Source: Bacillota bacterium (GTDB lineage Bacteria; Bacillota; Clostridia; Lutisporales; Lutisporaceae). From it: a stretch of DNA of 34,211 nucleotides. The notes below the pieces were generated by a model, which did no database searches, was not told where the DNA came from, and was given only the letters and a program-made list of their open reading frames with translations. Below, piece after piece: positions 1-7,317 of the stretch. The stretch is taken from the NCBI GenBank assembly GCA_029553855.1, contig JAKPKE010000126.1:1-34211 (forward strand). The letters are read 5' to 3'. The position numbers were made by a program, and so were the translations under genes. Positions within the stretch are counted from its first letter, which is position 1; every line of letters starts with the position of its first letter.

Positions 1-1697
1 CTCATAAAAATTTGAAAATATGGTACAATATATAAATAATATTAGCGAAAAACCTCCAAATTTGGTAAAATAGAATTGACAAAAACTATCACCAAAAGGA
101 GGTTTTTCAATGCTTAAAGACAAAAATGTACAATTAAGCATCTATTCAATATTATACAGTAGAATCCCCAAAAATCATATTCTAAAATTAATAAATAATG
201 CAGTGGATTTTAGCTTTATCAATAGACTTTTAGAAAAGTCATATTGTAAGTATTACGGTAGACCAGCTAAAGAGCCGGAAATGATGGCTAAACTATTGAT
301 TCTTCAGTATCTATATAATCATTCTGACGAGCAAATAATTGAGCAAGCATCACTAAACCTATCATATATGTGGTTCATAGGTATAAACCCTGAAGATGCT
401 CTTCCTGACCCTAGCTTACTTGCAAAATTTAGAACTCAAAGGCTTAAAGAAACAACACTTGATGATATCATTCAAGAAGTGGTAAAGCAATGTGTAGAGA
501 AAGGTATAATTAAGGGGACTGGTATTAGCATAGATGCTACGCATACACAGGCTAACACAATAAAAAAAGTACCTGAAAGAATCATGAAACATCTATCCCA
601 AAATATATTTAAAAACCTTGAAAAAGAGAATGGTTCAATCCCCGAACAAATAGATAAAAGCATACCAAATTACAAAGAAATAGAAGATCATAATCAAGCA
701 AAGCAAATCATGAAAAATTATCTTGAAAAAGTAATCGAAGATGTAGAGAATAGTGTTGATTTAACTGCTGCTAATAAAACAGCAGAAGCTATCGAGGAAG
801 CTAAAGAAGTACTTAATTCCCCCAGATTCATTGAGCAAAAAGGCATTAGGTCACTGACAGACAAAGATGCAAGGGTAGGCTATAAATCAAAGACAAATAG
901 TTTCTTTGGGTACAAAGTTGAATATGCAATGATACCGGAAGAACGTATAATAACAGCGGTAAATATACAGGATGGAGCCTATGTAGATGGAACTGGATTT
1001 AAGGAGTTGTATGATAGGACAAAAGAATGTGGTATTGAGATTAAGGAAGCTTACGGAGACAAAGCATATTTTAGAAAGCCTATTTTGGACTTACTGAAAG
1101 ACAAGAAGGTAGCTGCCTATATTCCCGTAAGTGAATCAGTATATAAATTAGATGATACAAAATTTACGTATAATAAAGATTCTGATCAATGGTTTTGCGA
1201 AATGGGGCATGGTACAACAAGCAAGAAAAAGAGCAAGAAAAAAGACAGGGACAGTTACTATTATTACTTCGAAAAAGATGCCTGCGCAAATTGCCCTAAA
1301 AGTCATGAATGTTTGTATAAAAACAAAAAACGAAAAGTACTCCAGATTACTGTAAACACAATAGAATTTTATGAATACAGTAAGTTTACAAAGTCAGAAG
1401 GATTCTTAGAACAATATAAAAAGCGGGCAAGTCATGAATGGAAAAATGGGGAAATGAAAAGGTTTCATGGAATGGATCGTGCCAGGGGGTATGGTCTTAA
1501 AAGTATGCAAACACAAGCGAAACTAACGGCATTAGCTGTAAATCTAAAGAGGATAGCAAACCTGCTATCCTCGAATTTTTATGACATATGCAATTATTTT
1601 TCATATTTTCTCTGTACTAATGTAAACTGTAAAAACTACCTCCAAAATATTTCTAAAAATCATGACTTTTTCAGTGGTTTCGAACCGTCCCTATTGC
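1..1697 (+). mobile_element. IS1182-family insertion sequence, left end cut by the window edge
   Basis: A single transposase gene is flanked on the right by a putative terminal repeat around 1655-1697 (CATGACTTTTTCAGTGG, then TTTCGAACC). The reverse complement of that end continues TCATGATTTTTAGAAAT, and the window begins with the similar TCATAAAAATTTGAAAA. This suggests the left inverted repeat lies just before base 1 and only its inner edge is visible. The element interrupts an IS30-type transposase gene on the opposite strand. The exact right boundary and any target duplication cannot be fixed because the left junction is missing; the coordinate 1697 is approximate. Confidence 0.75.
47..108 (+). 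promoter_or_regulatory. Stem-loop that would sequester the transposase ribosome binding site
   Basis: GAAAAACCTCC at 47-57 is the exact reverse complement of GGAGGTTTTTC at 98-108, and TTTGGT at 61-66 pairs with ACCAAA at 91-96 inside it. The right arm contains the GGAGG ribosome binding site of the transposase, whose ATG is at 110. RNA reading in from outside the element would fold and hide the site, whereas RNA starting inside the loop would not. This design is known in other insertion sequences as protection against activation by read-through; its role here is inferred. Confidence 0.6.
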
Positions 1698-1756
1698 TTT
1701 TATTTGGTGAACAGATTGTCCCTGTTTTAATAATGGGGCGAGAATATTGGCAATAG
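110..1756 (+). CDS. IS1182-family transposase
   Basis: DDE transposase of 548 residues. The N-terminal part (about 20-130) resembles the DUF772 dimer/DNA-binding region of IS1182/IS5-like transposases. The catalytic triad is plausibly D142 in IDATHTQA, D317 in YGDKAY and E443 in HEWKNGEMKRFHG. A cysteine cluster (CANCPKSHEC, about residues 394-403) precedes the last catalytic motif, as is common in the family. The start is set by GGAGG at 98-102. The frame does not stop before the element's right end: about the last 25-30 residues are encoded by the terminal repeat and the interrupted IS30 gene read backwards. The native C terminus may therefore have been altered by the insertion, but the catalytic core is intact. 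Confidence 0.9.
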   Translation: MLKDKNVQLSIYSILYSRIPKNHILKLINNAVDFSFINRLLEKSYCKYYGRPAKEPEMMAKLLILQYLYNHSDEQIIEQASLNLSYMWFIGINPEDALPDPSLLAKFRTQRLKETTLDDIIQEVVKQCVEKGIIKGTGISIDATHTQANTIKKVPERIMKHLSQNIFKNLEKENGSIPEQIDKSIPNYKEIEDHNQAKQIMKNYLEKVIEDVENSVDLTAANKTAEAIEEAKEVLNSPRFIEQKGIRSLTDKDARVGYKSKTNSFFGYKVEYAMIPEERIITAVNIQDGAYVDGTGFKELYDRTKECGIEIKEAYGDKAYFRKPILDLLKDKKVAAYIPVSESVYKLDDTKFTYNKDSDQWFCEMGHGTTSKKKSKKKDRDSYYYYFEKDACANCPKSHECLYKNKKRKVLQITVNTIEFYEYSKFTKSEGFLEQYKKRASHEWKNGEMKRFHGMDRARGYGLKSMQTQAKLTALAVNLKRIANLLSSNFYDICNYFSYFLCTNVNCKNYLQNISKNHDFFSGFEPSLLLLFGEQIVPVLIMGREYWQ

Positions 1757-2186
1757 TATCGCGCTCTTTAGTTGTAAGGTTTATGCCTTCACGGTAATCG
1801 ACAAGATCGCGGTGGTATTCCCGGTCAGCTGCGATAGCATCATAAAAGTGCTTGTCCAGGCGGCATTTACTTAGATCCTGGCATTTGTTGCACGCACCGG
1901 GGGATTTGTCACGACGATTGCATTTGGGCTCTTCGTAAAGCTCACATTTGCGAATACAAGGTTTCTTTTGACATATGTTTATTCTGGCACATAAGATTGG
2001 GTGATTAAATGTATTGCGGGGTCTAAATGTACGATGCTTTCTTATTTCTTTTGCAACGGTGGTAGCGTATTTTCCTATAGTTCTTGCAATGGATGCTTTG
2101 GATGAATTGTTCTCAATTCCGGTCTGGATCACCTTTCTTTCATCTAAAGTTAAATGGGTATTGTCGTGGAGCTGTTTTCGTTTCAT
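1693..2186 (-). pseudogene. IS30-family transposase, 5' part only, interrupted by IS1182
   Basis: From ATG 2186, behind a GAGGTGAT ribosome binding site, the frame gives MKRKQLHDNTHLTLDERKV and continues with an IS30-type helix-turn-helix region (ASIARTIGKYATTVAKEIRK) and a cysteine-rich segment typical of clostridial IS30 transposases. About 165 residues are native, up to GQSVHQI; the reading then runs into the IS1182 terminal repeat and stops. The DDE catalytic core that should follow is missing, and any remainder would lie beyond the left edge of the window. The gene is non-functional as seen. Its orientation is opposite to the IS1182 transposase. Confidence 0.8.
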
Positions 2187-2227
2187 AACTATCACCTCTA
2201 TCGGCGGTACAATTTGATTATGAAACG

Positions 2228-2316
2228 TGGAACTTAGATTTGCAAATTTAATTCTGGATGTTACCGCAAAACTAAATTCCGGTCGCAGCTCTCTACTCTG
2301 GAAGTTACTTTTGCAA
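2228..2316 (-). repeat. Three spaced near-repeats at the IS30 element's 5' end
   Basis: On the plus strand TGGAACTTAGATTTGCAA (about 2228-2245), TGGATGTTACCGCAAA (2255-2270) and TGGAAGTTACTTTTGCAA (2299-2316) share the pattern TGGAxxTTAxxTTTGCAA in the same orientation. They lie between the IS30 transposase start and the rpmB promoter, so they probably form the terminal/subterminal transposase-binding region of the IS30 element. Which copy is the true terminus is unknown. Confidence 0.45.
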
Positions 2317-2356
2317 TTTACCATGCATATATTCTTTCTATCCGATAAACATATTG

Positions 2357-2385
2357 TTGCCAATTATAAATCGTTATGTTAAAAT
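2357..2385 (+). promoter_or_regulatory. Predicted vegetative promoter of rpmB
   Basis: TTGCCA at 2357-2362 is followed, after a 17-base spacer, by TAAAAT at 2380-2385, with TG just before it (extended -10). The predicted transcript would start near 2392 and have a leader of about 20 bases ending in the rpmB ribosome binding site. It lies just right of the IS30 repeat region, so the insertion left it intact. Confidence 0.6.
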
Positions 2386-2413
2386 ATATTTGTTTCATAA
2401 GGAGGTGTATTCC

Positions 2414-2605
2414 ATGGCAAGATATTGCGAGATTTGCGGAAAAGGTGTGATTTCCGGAAACAAAATAAGCCACTCCGTCAGACATACCCGCAGGACTTGG
2501 CTGCCCAACATCAGGACTGTGAAAGCTATTGTAAACGGTACTCCACAGAGACTGCATGTATGCACCAGATGCTTAAGATCAGGTAAAGTGCAGCGGGCGG
2601 TGTAA
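2414..2605 (+). CDS. rpmB: Large ribosomal subunit protein bL28
   Basis: 63-residue ribosomal protein L28, a component of the 50S subunit. The start MARYCEICGKG follows AAGGAGG at 2399-2405; the frame is open upstream, but those codons lack a ribosome binding site. C5, C8, C50 and C53 form the two CxxC pairs of the zinc-binding (C+) form of L28, and the length matches the usual 61-64 residues. The gene is transcribed alone on the plus strand, convergent with the thiN-side operon, and is followed by an intrinsic terminator. In Bacillus it is also the neighbour of thiN/spoVM, so its position is conserved despite the insertion sequences to its left. Confidence 0.98.
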   Translation: MARYCEICGKGVISGNKISHSVRHTRRTWLPNIRTVKAIVNGTPQRLHVCTRCLRSGKVQRAV

Positions 2606-2632
2606 AAATTCAGGGGTATTCTAAGCAGAATT

Positions 2633-2658
2633 AAAGGCGCGGTAACGCGCTTTTTGTC
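2633..2658 (+). terminator. Intrinsic terminator after rpmB
   Basis: AAAGGCGCG at 2633-2641 pairs with CGCGCTTTT at 2646-2654 (one G-T pair) around a GTAA loop and runs into a T tract. It lies 28 bases after the rpmB stop. On the minus strand the same stem is followed by CCTTTAATT, so it may also weakly end the opposing operon. Confidence 0.8.
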
Positions 2659-2679
2659 TTTTTTGTATTATTTCCAATT

Positions 2680-2832
2680 TCAGCACCTCAACAGGAATGC
2701 CCCTATAATTATCAGACATATCCCTGAGAACAATATCCATCCGATCATTGGAATCATTATCGCAAAGAGTATTCCCAAACCTATACAGAACGACAGAAAA
2801 CCAATCAGCCTTCTCTTCTTAAAAAGCCTCAA
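2680..2832 (-). CDS. Small two-helix membrane protein (50 aa, TTG start)
   Basis: Unrecognised small protein. The frame opens with TTG at 2832, six bases after a strong AGGAGGGGG ribosome binding site, and encodes a basic N terminus (MRLFKKRRL) followed by two hydrophobic segments, about residues 10-27 and 29-48, joined by a short IPM turn, ending in FLLRC. This composition (positive inside, then a helical hairpin) fits an integral membrane protein. It begins 19 bases after the preceding small membrane ORF ends, and its stop lies 25 bases from the facing rpmB terminator, so it is the last gene of the thiN-side operon. No function can be assigned. The TTG start and short length make it easy to miss. 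Confidence 0.65.
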   Translation of the reverse strand: MRLFKKRRLIGFLSFCIGLGILFAIMIPMIGWILFSGICLIIIGAFLLRC

Positions 2833-2851
2833 AATACCCCCTCCTTTTATG

Positions 2852-3007
2852 TTATATGAATAAACCGTTGTATAGCAGGTATCCGATCATTGCAACTGCT
2901 GCAACCACCATAGAATACCACAGAAACAGCGGCATGAACCTTGAAATCAGGAATACAGACAGAATTATGCATAGGCAGCCTGCATACCTTTTGAATGTAT
3001 GTCTCAT
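2852..3007 (-). CDS. Small membrane protein (51 aa) downstream of thiN
   Basis: Unrecognised small protein. The start ATG at 3007 (MRHTFKRYAG) follows GGGGGATCGGTA. The frame is open further upstream, but without a ribosome binding site. A basic N terminus is followed by hydrophobic stretches at about residues 10-24 and 28-50, the second rich in V, A, M and L, which predicts one or two membrane helices. It sits between thiN (149 bases upstream) and the 50-residue membrane protein, where B. subtilis carries spoVM, but it does not resemble SpoVM. Its function is unknown. The tandem pair of tiny membrane proteins suggests joint expression. Confidence 0.65.
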   Translation of the reverse strand: MRHTFKRYAGCLCIILSVFLISRFMPLFLWYSMVVAAVAMIGYLLYNGLFI

Positions 3008-3156
3008 TACCGATCCCCCACATATATAATTGATGCAAAAATTAATAAAACTCCACACTATATAATATTAATGCAGAGTCGTAAGTGACACAGAAAAATA
3101 GACTTTTCAATTTAACATGCAACCGTATACCAAAATGCCTCCCAGTATTTCCTCAC

Positions 3157-3789
3157 CTAATCTTCAGATTTGATAACCAGGAGATATCCCTTCTTAAGGC
3201 TCACTTCAACCTTGTCATCATTAAAGCAATTGCTTATACCGTAGGAGTCACCGAACTCTATTGTCGCATCCGTGAGTTCATAATAAGCTCCTTTGGTACT
3301 TATGCCCTCCGCTTTTCCCATAACGGGAATCAAGGAAAACAAGTCCCCTTTACTTCCACCCAAGACAATAAAATCATCAATCATTCTGATACGGTTCTTA
3401 TTATCGATGACAGTAATAGGTATTTTTGCATCAATCCCAAGCTTCAGCAATGATATATTTGCTATTGTATGATCTATCCTGCTCCCTGTAGCCCCCAAAA
3501 GAGTAATCTCCTTTGAGAACGTAAGGGCAAATTCCACACAAATATGCGTATCAGTCTTATCTTTTTCCTTCGGATACCGTACAATTTTCACACCCATTTT
3601 TTTAAAATAGTCTATGCAGCTGATTTCGGAGGAATCCATATCCCCGATTATCACGTCCGGGGTGATTTTCATATTTGAGGCATGTCTTGTACCCCCGTCC
3701 GCACATATGATCTTATCTGCAGATTTCAAAATATCAAGACAGAAATCATAATTGTAAATTTGACCGCTGCCTATAATAACAGTCTTCAT
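3157..3789 (-). CDS. thiN: Thiamine pyrophosphokinase
   Basis: Cytosolic enzyme transferring pyrophosphate from ATP to thiamine to make thiamine pyrophosphate. The 210 residues carry the family signatures: CADGG (29-33), GDMDS (49-53), PKEKDKTD (73-80) in the nucleotide/thiamine site, and GATGSRIDH (99-107). A C-terminal beta domain with YGISNCF binds the thiamine ring. Length is typical. The start lies 2 bases after the rpe stop, indicating translational coupling. The order stp-prkC-rsgA-rpe-thiN matches B. subtilis prpC-prkC-cpgA-yloR-yloS. No thiamine riboswitch is seen, which suits salvage by a housekeeping operon. Confidence 0.95.
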   Translation of the reverse strand: MKTVIIGSGQIYNYDFCLDILKSADKIICADGGTRHASNMKITPDVIIGDMDSSEISCIDYFKKMGVKIVRYPKEKDKTDTHICVEFALTFSKEITLLGATGSRIDHTIANISLLKLGIDAKIPITVIDNKNRIRMIDDFIVLGGSKGDLFSLIPVMGKAEGISTKGAYYELTDATIEFGDSYGISNCFNDDKVEVSLKKGYLLVIKSED

Positions 3790-3791
3790 TT

Positions 3792-4448
3792 TTAGCTGAT
3801 CCCTGCATCTTTCATTTTCTTTACTGCTGCTGAAATATCCTTTGAATTGAAAATTGCCGATCCTGCCACTATTATATTGGCTCCGCTTTTAACTACTCTT
3901 CCGATATTATCAGGTCCCACTCCCCCGTCAACTTGCAGATCAATAGTGAGACCTTTGGAATCTATAAGTCTTTTCATGCTGGAAATTTTCTCATAGGCAG
4001 ATTTAATGAACTCTTGCCCCCCGAAGCCGGGATTTACGCTCATAATCAAAACCATATCCAGTTCTTCAACGACATGTTCCAGAACATTGATGGGAGTGGA
4101 AGGATTTAATGCCACCCCTGCCTTTTTACCCTCTCCCTTTATCATTTGTATCAATCTGTGGAGATGATTGGTGGCTTCCGCATGTACAGTAATAATATCG
4201 GCACCGCTGTCTGCAAAACTCTTTATGTATAATTCCGGGTTTTCTATCATAAGATGAACATCAAAAATCAAATTGCTTTTAGCCCTTAGACTCCTTACCA
4301 CCGGAGGACCTATAGTGATATTAGGAACAAAATGACCGTCCATAACGTCTACATGGAGCCAATCTACTCCTGCCTCTTCTGCAATCCTAATATCCCTTTC
4401 CAGATTTGCAAAATCTGCAGATAAAATTGATGACGCCAATTTAATCAT
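3792..4448 (-). CDS. rpe: Ribulose-phosphate 3-epimerase
   Basis: Interconverts D-ribulose 5-phosphate and D-xylulose 5-phosphate in the pentose phosphate pathway. The 218-residue TIM barrel shows the classic motifs: SILSADF near the N terminus, HVDVMDGHFVPN (metal-binding H and D), DVHLMI, MSVNPGFGGQ (phosphate loop) and QVDGGV near the C terminus. All expected metal ligands appear to be present. The start follows AAAGGAGG and lies 13 bases after rsgA. It belongs to the rsmB-to-thiN operon. Confidence 0.97.
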   Translation of the reverse strand: MIKLASSILSADFANLERDIRIAEEAGVDWLHVDVMDGHFVPNITIGPPVVRSLRAKSNLIFDVHLMIENPELYIKSFADSGADIITVHAEATNHLHRLIQMIKGEGKKAGVALNPSTPINVLEHVVEELDMVLIMSVNPGFGGQEFIKSAYEKISSMKRLIDSKGLTIDLQVDGGVGPDNIGRVVKSGANIIVAGSAIFNSKDISAAVKKMKDAGIS

Positions 4449-4461
4449 AAAATAACCTCCT

Positions 4462-5334
4462 TTAAAAACGCCGCATACTCTTGAGATCCCTCAATAGGGA
4501 TATATAAAAATCATATCGTGTTTTATTTATTTTCCCTTCTGCTGCTGCATCCCTGATCCCGCACAAAGGTTCCTTATCATGCATGCAGTTTTGAAAATAA
4601 CATTGCTTATGCTTTTTAAATTCGGGAAAACAGTCTTCAAGCTTTGAAAGCTCCAGCTCTCCTATGTCAAAAGAGGTAAATCCAGGGGTGTCCGCTACCA
4701 TACCGCCCTTTTTAAGTTTTATCAATTCTGCATGTCTGGTTGTATGAGTACCTCTTTCTACTTTTTTGCTTATGTCACCGGTTTTAAGCTTCAGCCCAGG
4801 TTGTATACAGTTTAGAAGTGATGATTTTCCTGTACCGGAGGGACCTGCAAAAACCGAAATCCTATCCTTGAGAATCTCTTCCAGCCGATCTATTCCGATA
4901 TCTGTTTTCGCGCTTGTAATCATCACCTGATATGGAATACTCTCAAGCATTTCTGTTACTTCCATATAGTCTTTTTCTTCGTCCAGGTCAATCTTGTTAA
5001 TACATACTACAGCATTAAGCTTCTTATATTCCGAATACACTAAAAATTTTTGCATAAGCGTCAGGTTTATGTCTGGTTTCTTTGCCGCAAAAACTATAAC
5101 AATCTGGTCAATATTGGCAACAGTTGGTCTGATCAACTGATTTTTCCTCTCCGAAATATCTATAATGTAGCCCTGAAGGCTTAACGGGTCACCCTCGAAC
5201 TCAACATGATCCCCTATCAAAGGTGTTATATTCTTGATCCTGAATTTACCCCTGGCACGGCACATGTATAATTCTTCCCCGGTATCGACGTAATAAAAGC
5301 CGCCAATGCCCTTAGTTATAACACCTTTTTGCAT
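4462..5334 (-). CDS. rsgA: Ribosome small subunit-dependent GTPase A
   Basis: GTPase that checks late 30S ribosome maturation. The 290 residues comprise an N-terminal OB fold (about 1-65), a circularly permuted GTPase domain with NKID (113-116, G4) before GPSGTGKSS (164-172, G1) and DTPG (215-218, G3), and a C-terminal zinc knuckle with C255, C260, H262 and C268. This motif order is diagnostic. The ribosome binding site GAGGAGGG precedes ATG 5334. It lies 12 bases downstream of prkC; in B. subtilis the orthologue (CpgA) is a phosphorylation substrate of PrkC, so the pairing makes regulatory sense. Confidence 0.97.
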   Translation of the reverse strand: MQKGVITKGIGGFYYVDTGEELYMCRARGKFRIKNITPLIGDHVEFEGDPLSLQGYIIDISERKNQLIRPTVANIDQIVIVFAAKKPDINLTLMQKFLVYSEYKKLNAVVCINKIDLDEEKDYMEVTEMLESIPYQVMITSAKTDIGIDRLEEILKDRISVFAGPSGTGKSSLLNCIQPGLKLKTGDISKKVERGTHTTRHAELIKLKKGGMVADTPGFTSFDIGELELSKLEDCFPEFKKHKQCYFQNCMHDKEPLCGIRDAAAEGKINKTRYDFYISLLRDLKSMRRF

Positions 5335-5346
5335 ATATTCCCTCCT

Positions 5347-7317
5347 CTAAAAACTGTATGGCACACTATCATGCAAGCTGTCATTTATATAAATCTCAAA
5401 GATGACATTGCCCTCACCGCTTACCGGTATCTCCAAGGGACTGTCATTTGAGCTGTGTATCTTCTCATATATCCTGCTGCTTATATCGTTCTGCACCTTG
5501 TATACCGTCACTTTCATGCTGCTAATATCCGGCGGCAGGGAAAACCTAAGCTTGAAACTTGAAGGTACAGGCTCTGGCTTTTTTGTGTTTACTACGAAAT
5601 CCACAACACTCTTCCTGCTAACCTCGGAGCCCGGATTTATACTCTGGTTTAAAACAATACCTTCAGCATATTCGCTGCTATTCCCGGGTGTAATATTTCC
5701 CAGTATCAGGTCTTTGACAATAAGATCGGTCTTGACATCCTCTATACTGGCGCCAATATAGCTGGGCATCAGGAATTTCTCAGGTCCGATGCTGATAACA
5801 TAATCAATTACGGTACCTTCGTCTACGCTAATCCCTGCGTTAATACTCTGGCTTATGACAAATCCGTTGGGATATTCGCTGTATCCCTGATCGAATTTGC
5901 CCTCTACAAGTCCTTCCCTGTCCAATATCATATTTACCTTATCATAGCTTTCTCCTAAAAGATTGGGCACGATTACTTTCCTTGGCCCTTTGCTGACAAC
6001 CACCCTAACGGGGTTGGTTATCTTATTTTTCTCATCAGGCTTGGGAATCTGGCTGATTATGCTTCCCTCGGGAATGTCTTTGTTATGCACTCTCTCAGTC
6101 ACTTCCATTATGAGACCCAAAGGGTTCAACGCCTCTCTTGCCTCTTCCTCGCTTATATTCATGATATCGGGTACTTCTGCCTCTTTTACTGCAAAAAGAC
6201 TGTTTATAAACAGTATTGCCCCGCCTGCCAGCAGAGCCAGCAACAGTCCTCCTGCAATAGCAGCAATTAAAAGAGTATTGTTCTTTCTTTTCTTCTGGAC
6301 AGTCTTATTATTTCCCTCCTCTGAAGGAGGTATAGCATCAGCAGCATAATCGTCAATGATAATTTTCCCTTCTTTTATCTCGCTGATACTCATTTCTTCC
6401 TTTGCTTCATTATTTGCGTCATTGTCATAAATCTTTACAGGTTCAATTACTTTGGTATTCTCATCAGTATATTTGTTTTTCTTTACAAAATCTCCGTTAG
6501 GCATTACCAAAGACTGCTTCAGATCATTTATTATCTCTGATGAATTATCATATCTCCTGGAAACTTCCTTTTCCATACACTTTGTAATAATATCCTCAAT
6601 AGCTGTCGGGATTCTGGGATTTAATTCCGAGGGAGGCATAGGTACTTCCTGAATATGCTTCAAGGCAACAGCAATAGGGGATTCACCCTCAAAGGGAAGC
6701 CTTCCCGTAAGCATCTCATACATTACAACTCCCAATGAATATATATCGGACTTTTCATTAGTATAGCCCCCCCTTGCCTGTTCGGGTGAAAAATAGTGCA
6801 CAGAACCGATTATATTGCCTGTGTTAGTTATTGTACTCGAAGAAACAGCTCTGGCAATGCCAAAGTCCGTCACCTTCACGGAGTTATCCTCTCTAATCAA
6901 TATATTATGTGATTTAATATCCCTATGCACTATATTGTTTTTATGGGCATGATCCAATGCATAACAAATCTGAATCGCAATATTGACAGCATATTCAACA
7001 CCCAGGGTACCTTTGCTCTTTATCAGCTCCTTTAGTGTCTGACCCTTTATGTATTCCATAACAATATAATAATTATTATTTTCCGTCCCTACGTCATATA
7101 TTCCAACTATGTTCGGATGAGAAAGACTGGCAGCAGATTGGGCTTCTCTCCTGAATTTTCTTACAAATTCCTCGTCTTCAATAAATTCCGGCCTAAGAAC
7201 CTTTATTGCTACATACCTATTCAAAAGTCTGCATTTGGCCTTATATACCAAGGCCATCCCGCCACCACCGATTTTTTCTATTATTTCATATCTATCATCC
7301 AATACTCTACCGATCAC
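5347..7317 (-). CDS. prkC: PASTA-domain Ser/Thr protein kinase
   Basis: Membrane kinase that senses cell-wall fragments and lipid II. I place the start at the GTG at 7317 (MIGRVLDDRYEI, the family's usual beginning, behind AGGCGGTG), giving 656 residues; a GTG three codons upstream is also open. The kinase domain (about 8-275) has a glycine loop GGGGMA, K39 in VAIKVL, catalytic HRDIKSHN near 131 and DFG near 151. A juxtamembrane linker follows, then one transmembrane helix (about 348-375), three PASTA repeats (about 381-580) and a short extra C-terminal beta-rich domain (about 585-656). The gene overlaps the end of the phosphatase gene stp by 11 bases, so kinase and phosphatase are translationally coupled. 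Confidence 0.95.
   Translation of the reverse strand: MIGRVLDDRYEIIEKIGGGGMALVYKAKCRLLNRYVAIKVLRPEFIEDEEFVRKFRREAQSAASLSHPNIVGIYDVGTENNNYYIVMEYIKGQTLKELIKSKGTLGVEYAVNIAIQICYALDHAHKNNIVHRDIKSHNILIREDNSVKVTDFGIARAVSSSTITNTGNIIGSVHYFSPEQARGGYTNEKSDIYSLGVVMYEMLTGRLPFEGESPIAVALKHIQEVPMPPSELNPRIPTAIEDIITKCMEKEVSRRYDNSSEIINDLKQSLVMPNGDFVKKNKYTDENTKVIEPVKIYDNDANNEAKEEMSISEIKEGKIIIDDYAADAIPPSEEGNNKTVQKKRKNNTLLIAAIAGGLLLALLAGGAILFINSLFAVKEAEVPDIMNISEEEAREALNPLGLIMEVTERVHNKDIPEGSIISQIPKPDEKNKITNPVRVVVSKGPRKVIVPNLLGESYDKVNMILDREGLVEGKFDQGYSEYPNGFVISQSINAGISVDEGTVIDYVISIGPEKFLMPSYIGASIEDVKTDLIVKDLILGNITPGNSSEYAEGIVLNQSINPGSEVSRKSVVDFVVNTKKPEPVPSSFKLRFSLPPDISSMKVTVYKVQNDISSRIYEKIHSSNDSPLEIPVSGEGNVIFEIYINDSLHDSVPYSF

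Noticed and set aside
2654-2863. 69-codon plus-strand frame after the rpmB terminator
   Set aside because: It begins inside the terminator T run and is antisense to the TTG-initiated small membrane protein, which has a far better ribosome binding site.
3085-3453. 122-codon plus-strand frame over the end of thiN
   Set aside because: Antisense to the conserved C-terminal domain of thiN; no ribosome binding site.
5963-6349. 128-codon plus-strand frame inside prkC
   Set aside because: Antisense shadow of a well-conserved kinase/PASTA gene; low-complexity Ser/Leu-rich product and no ribosome binding site.
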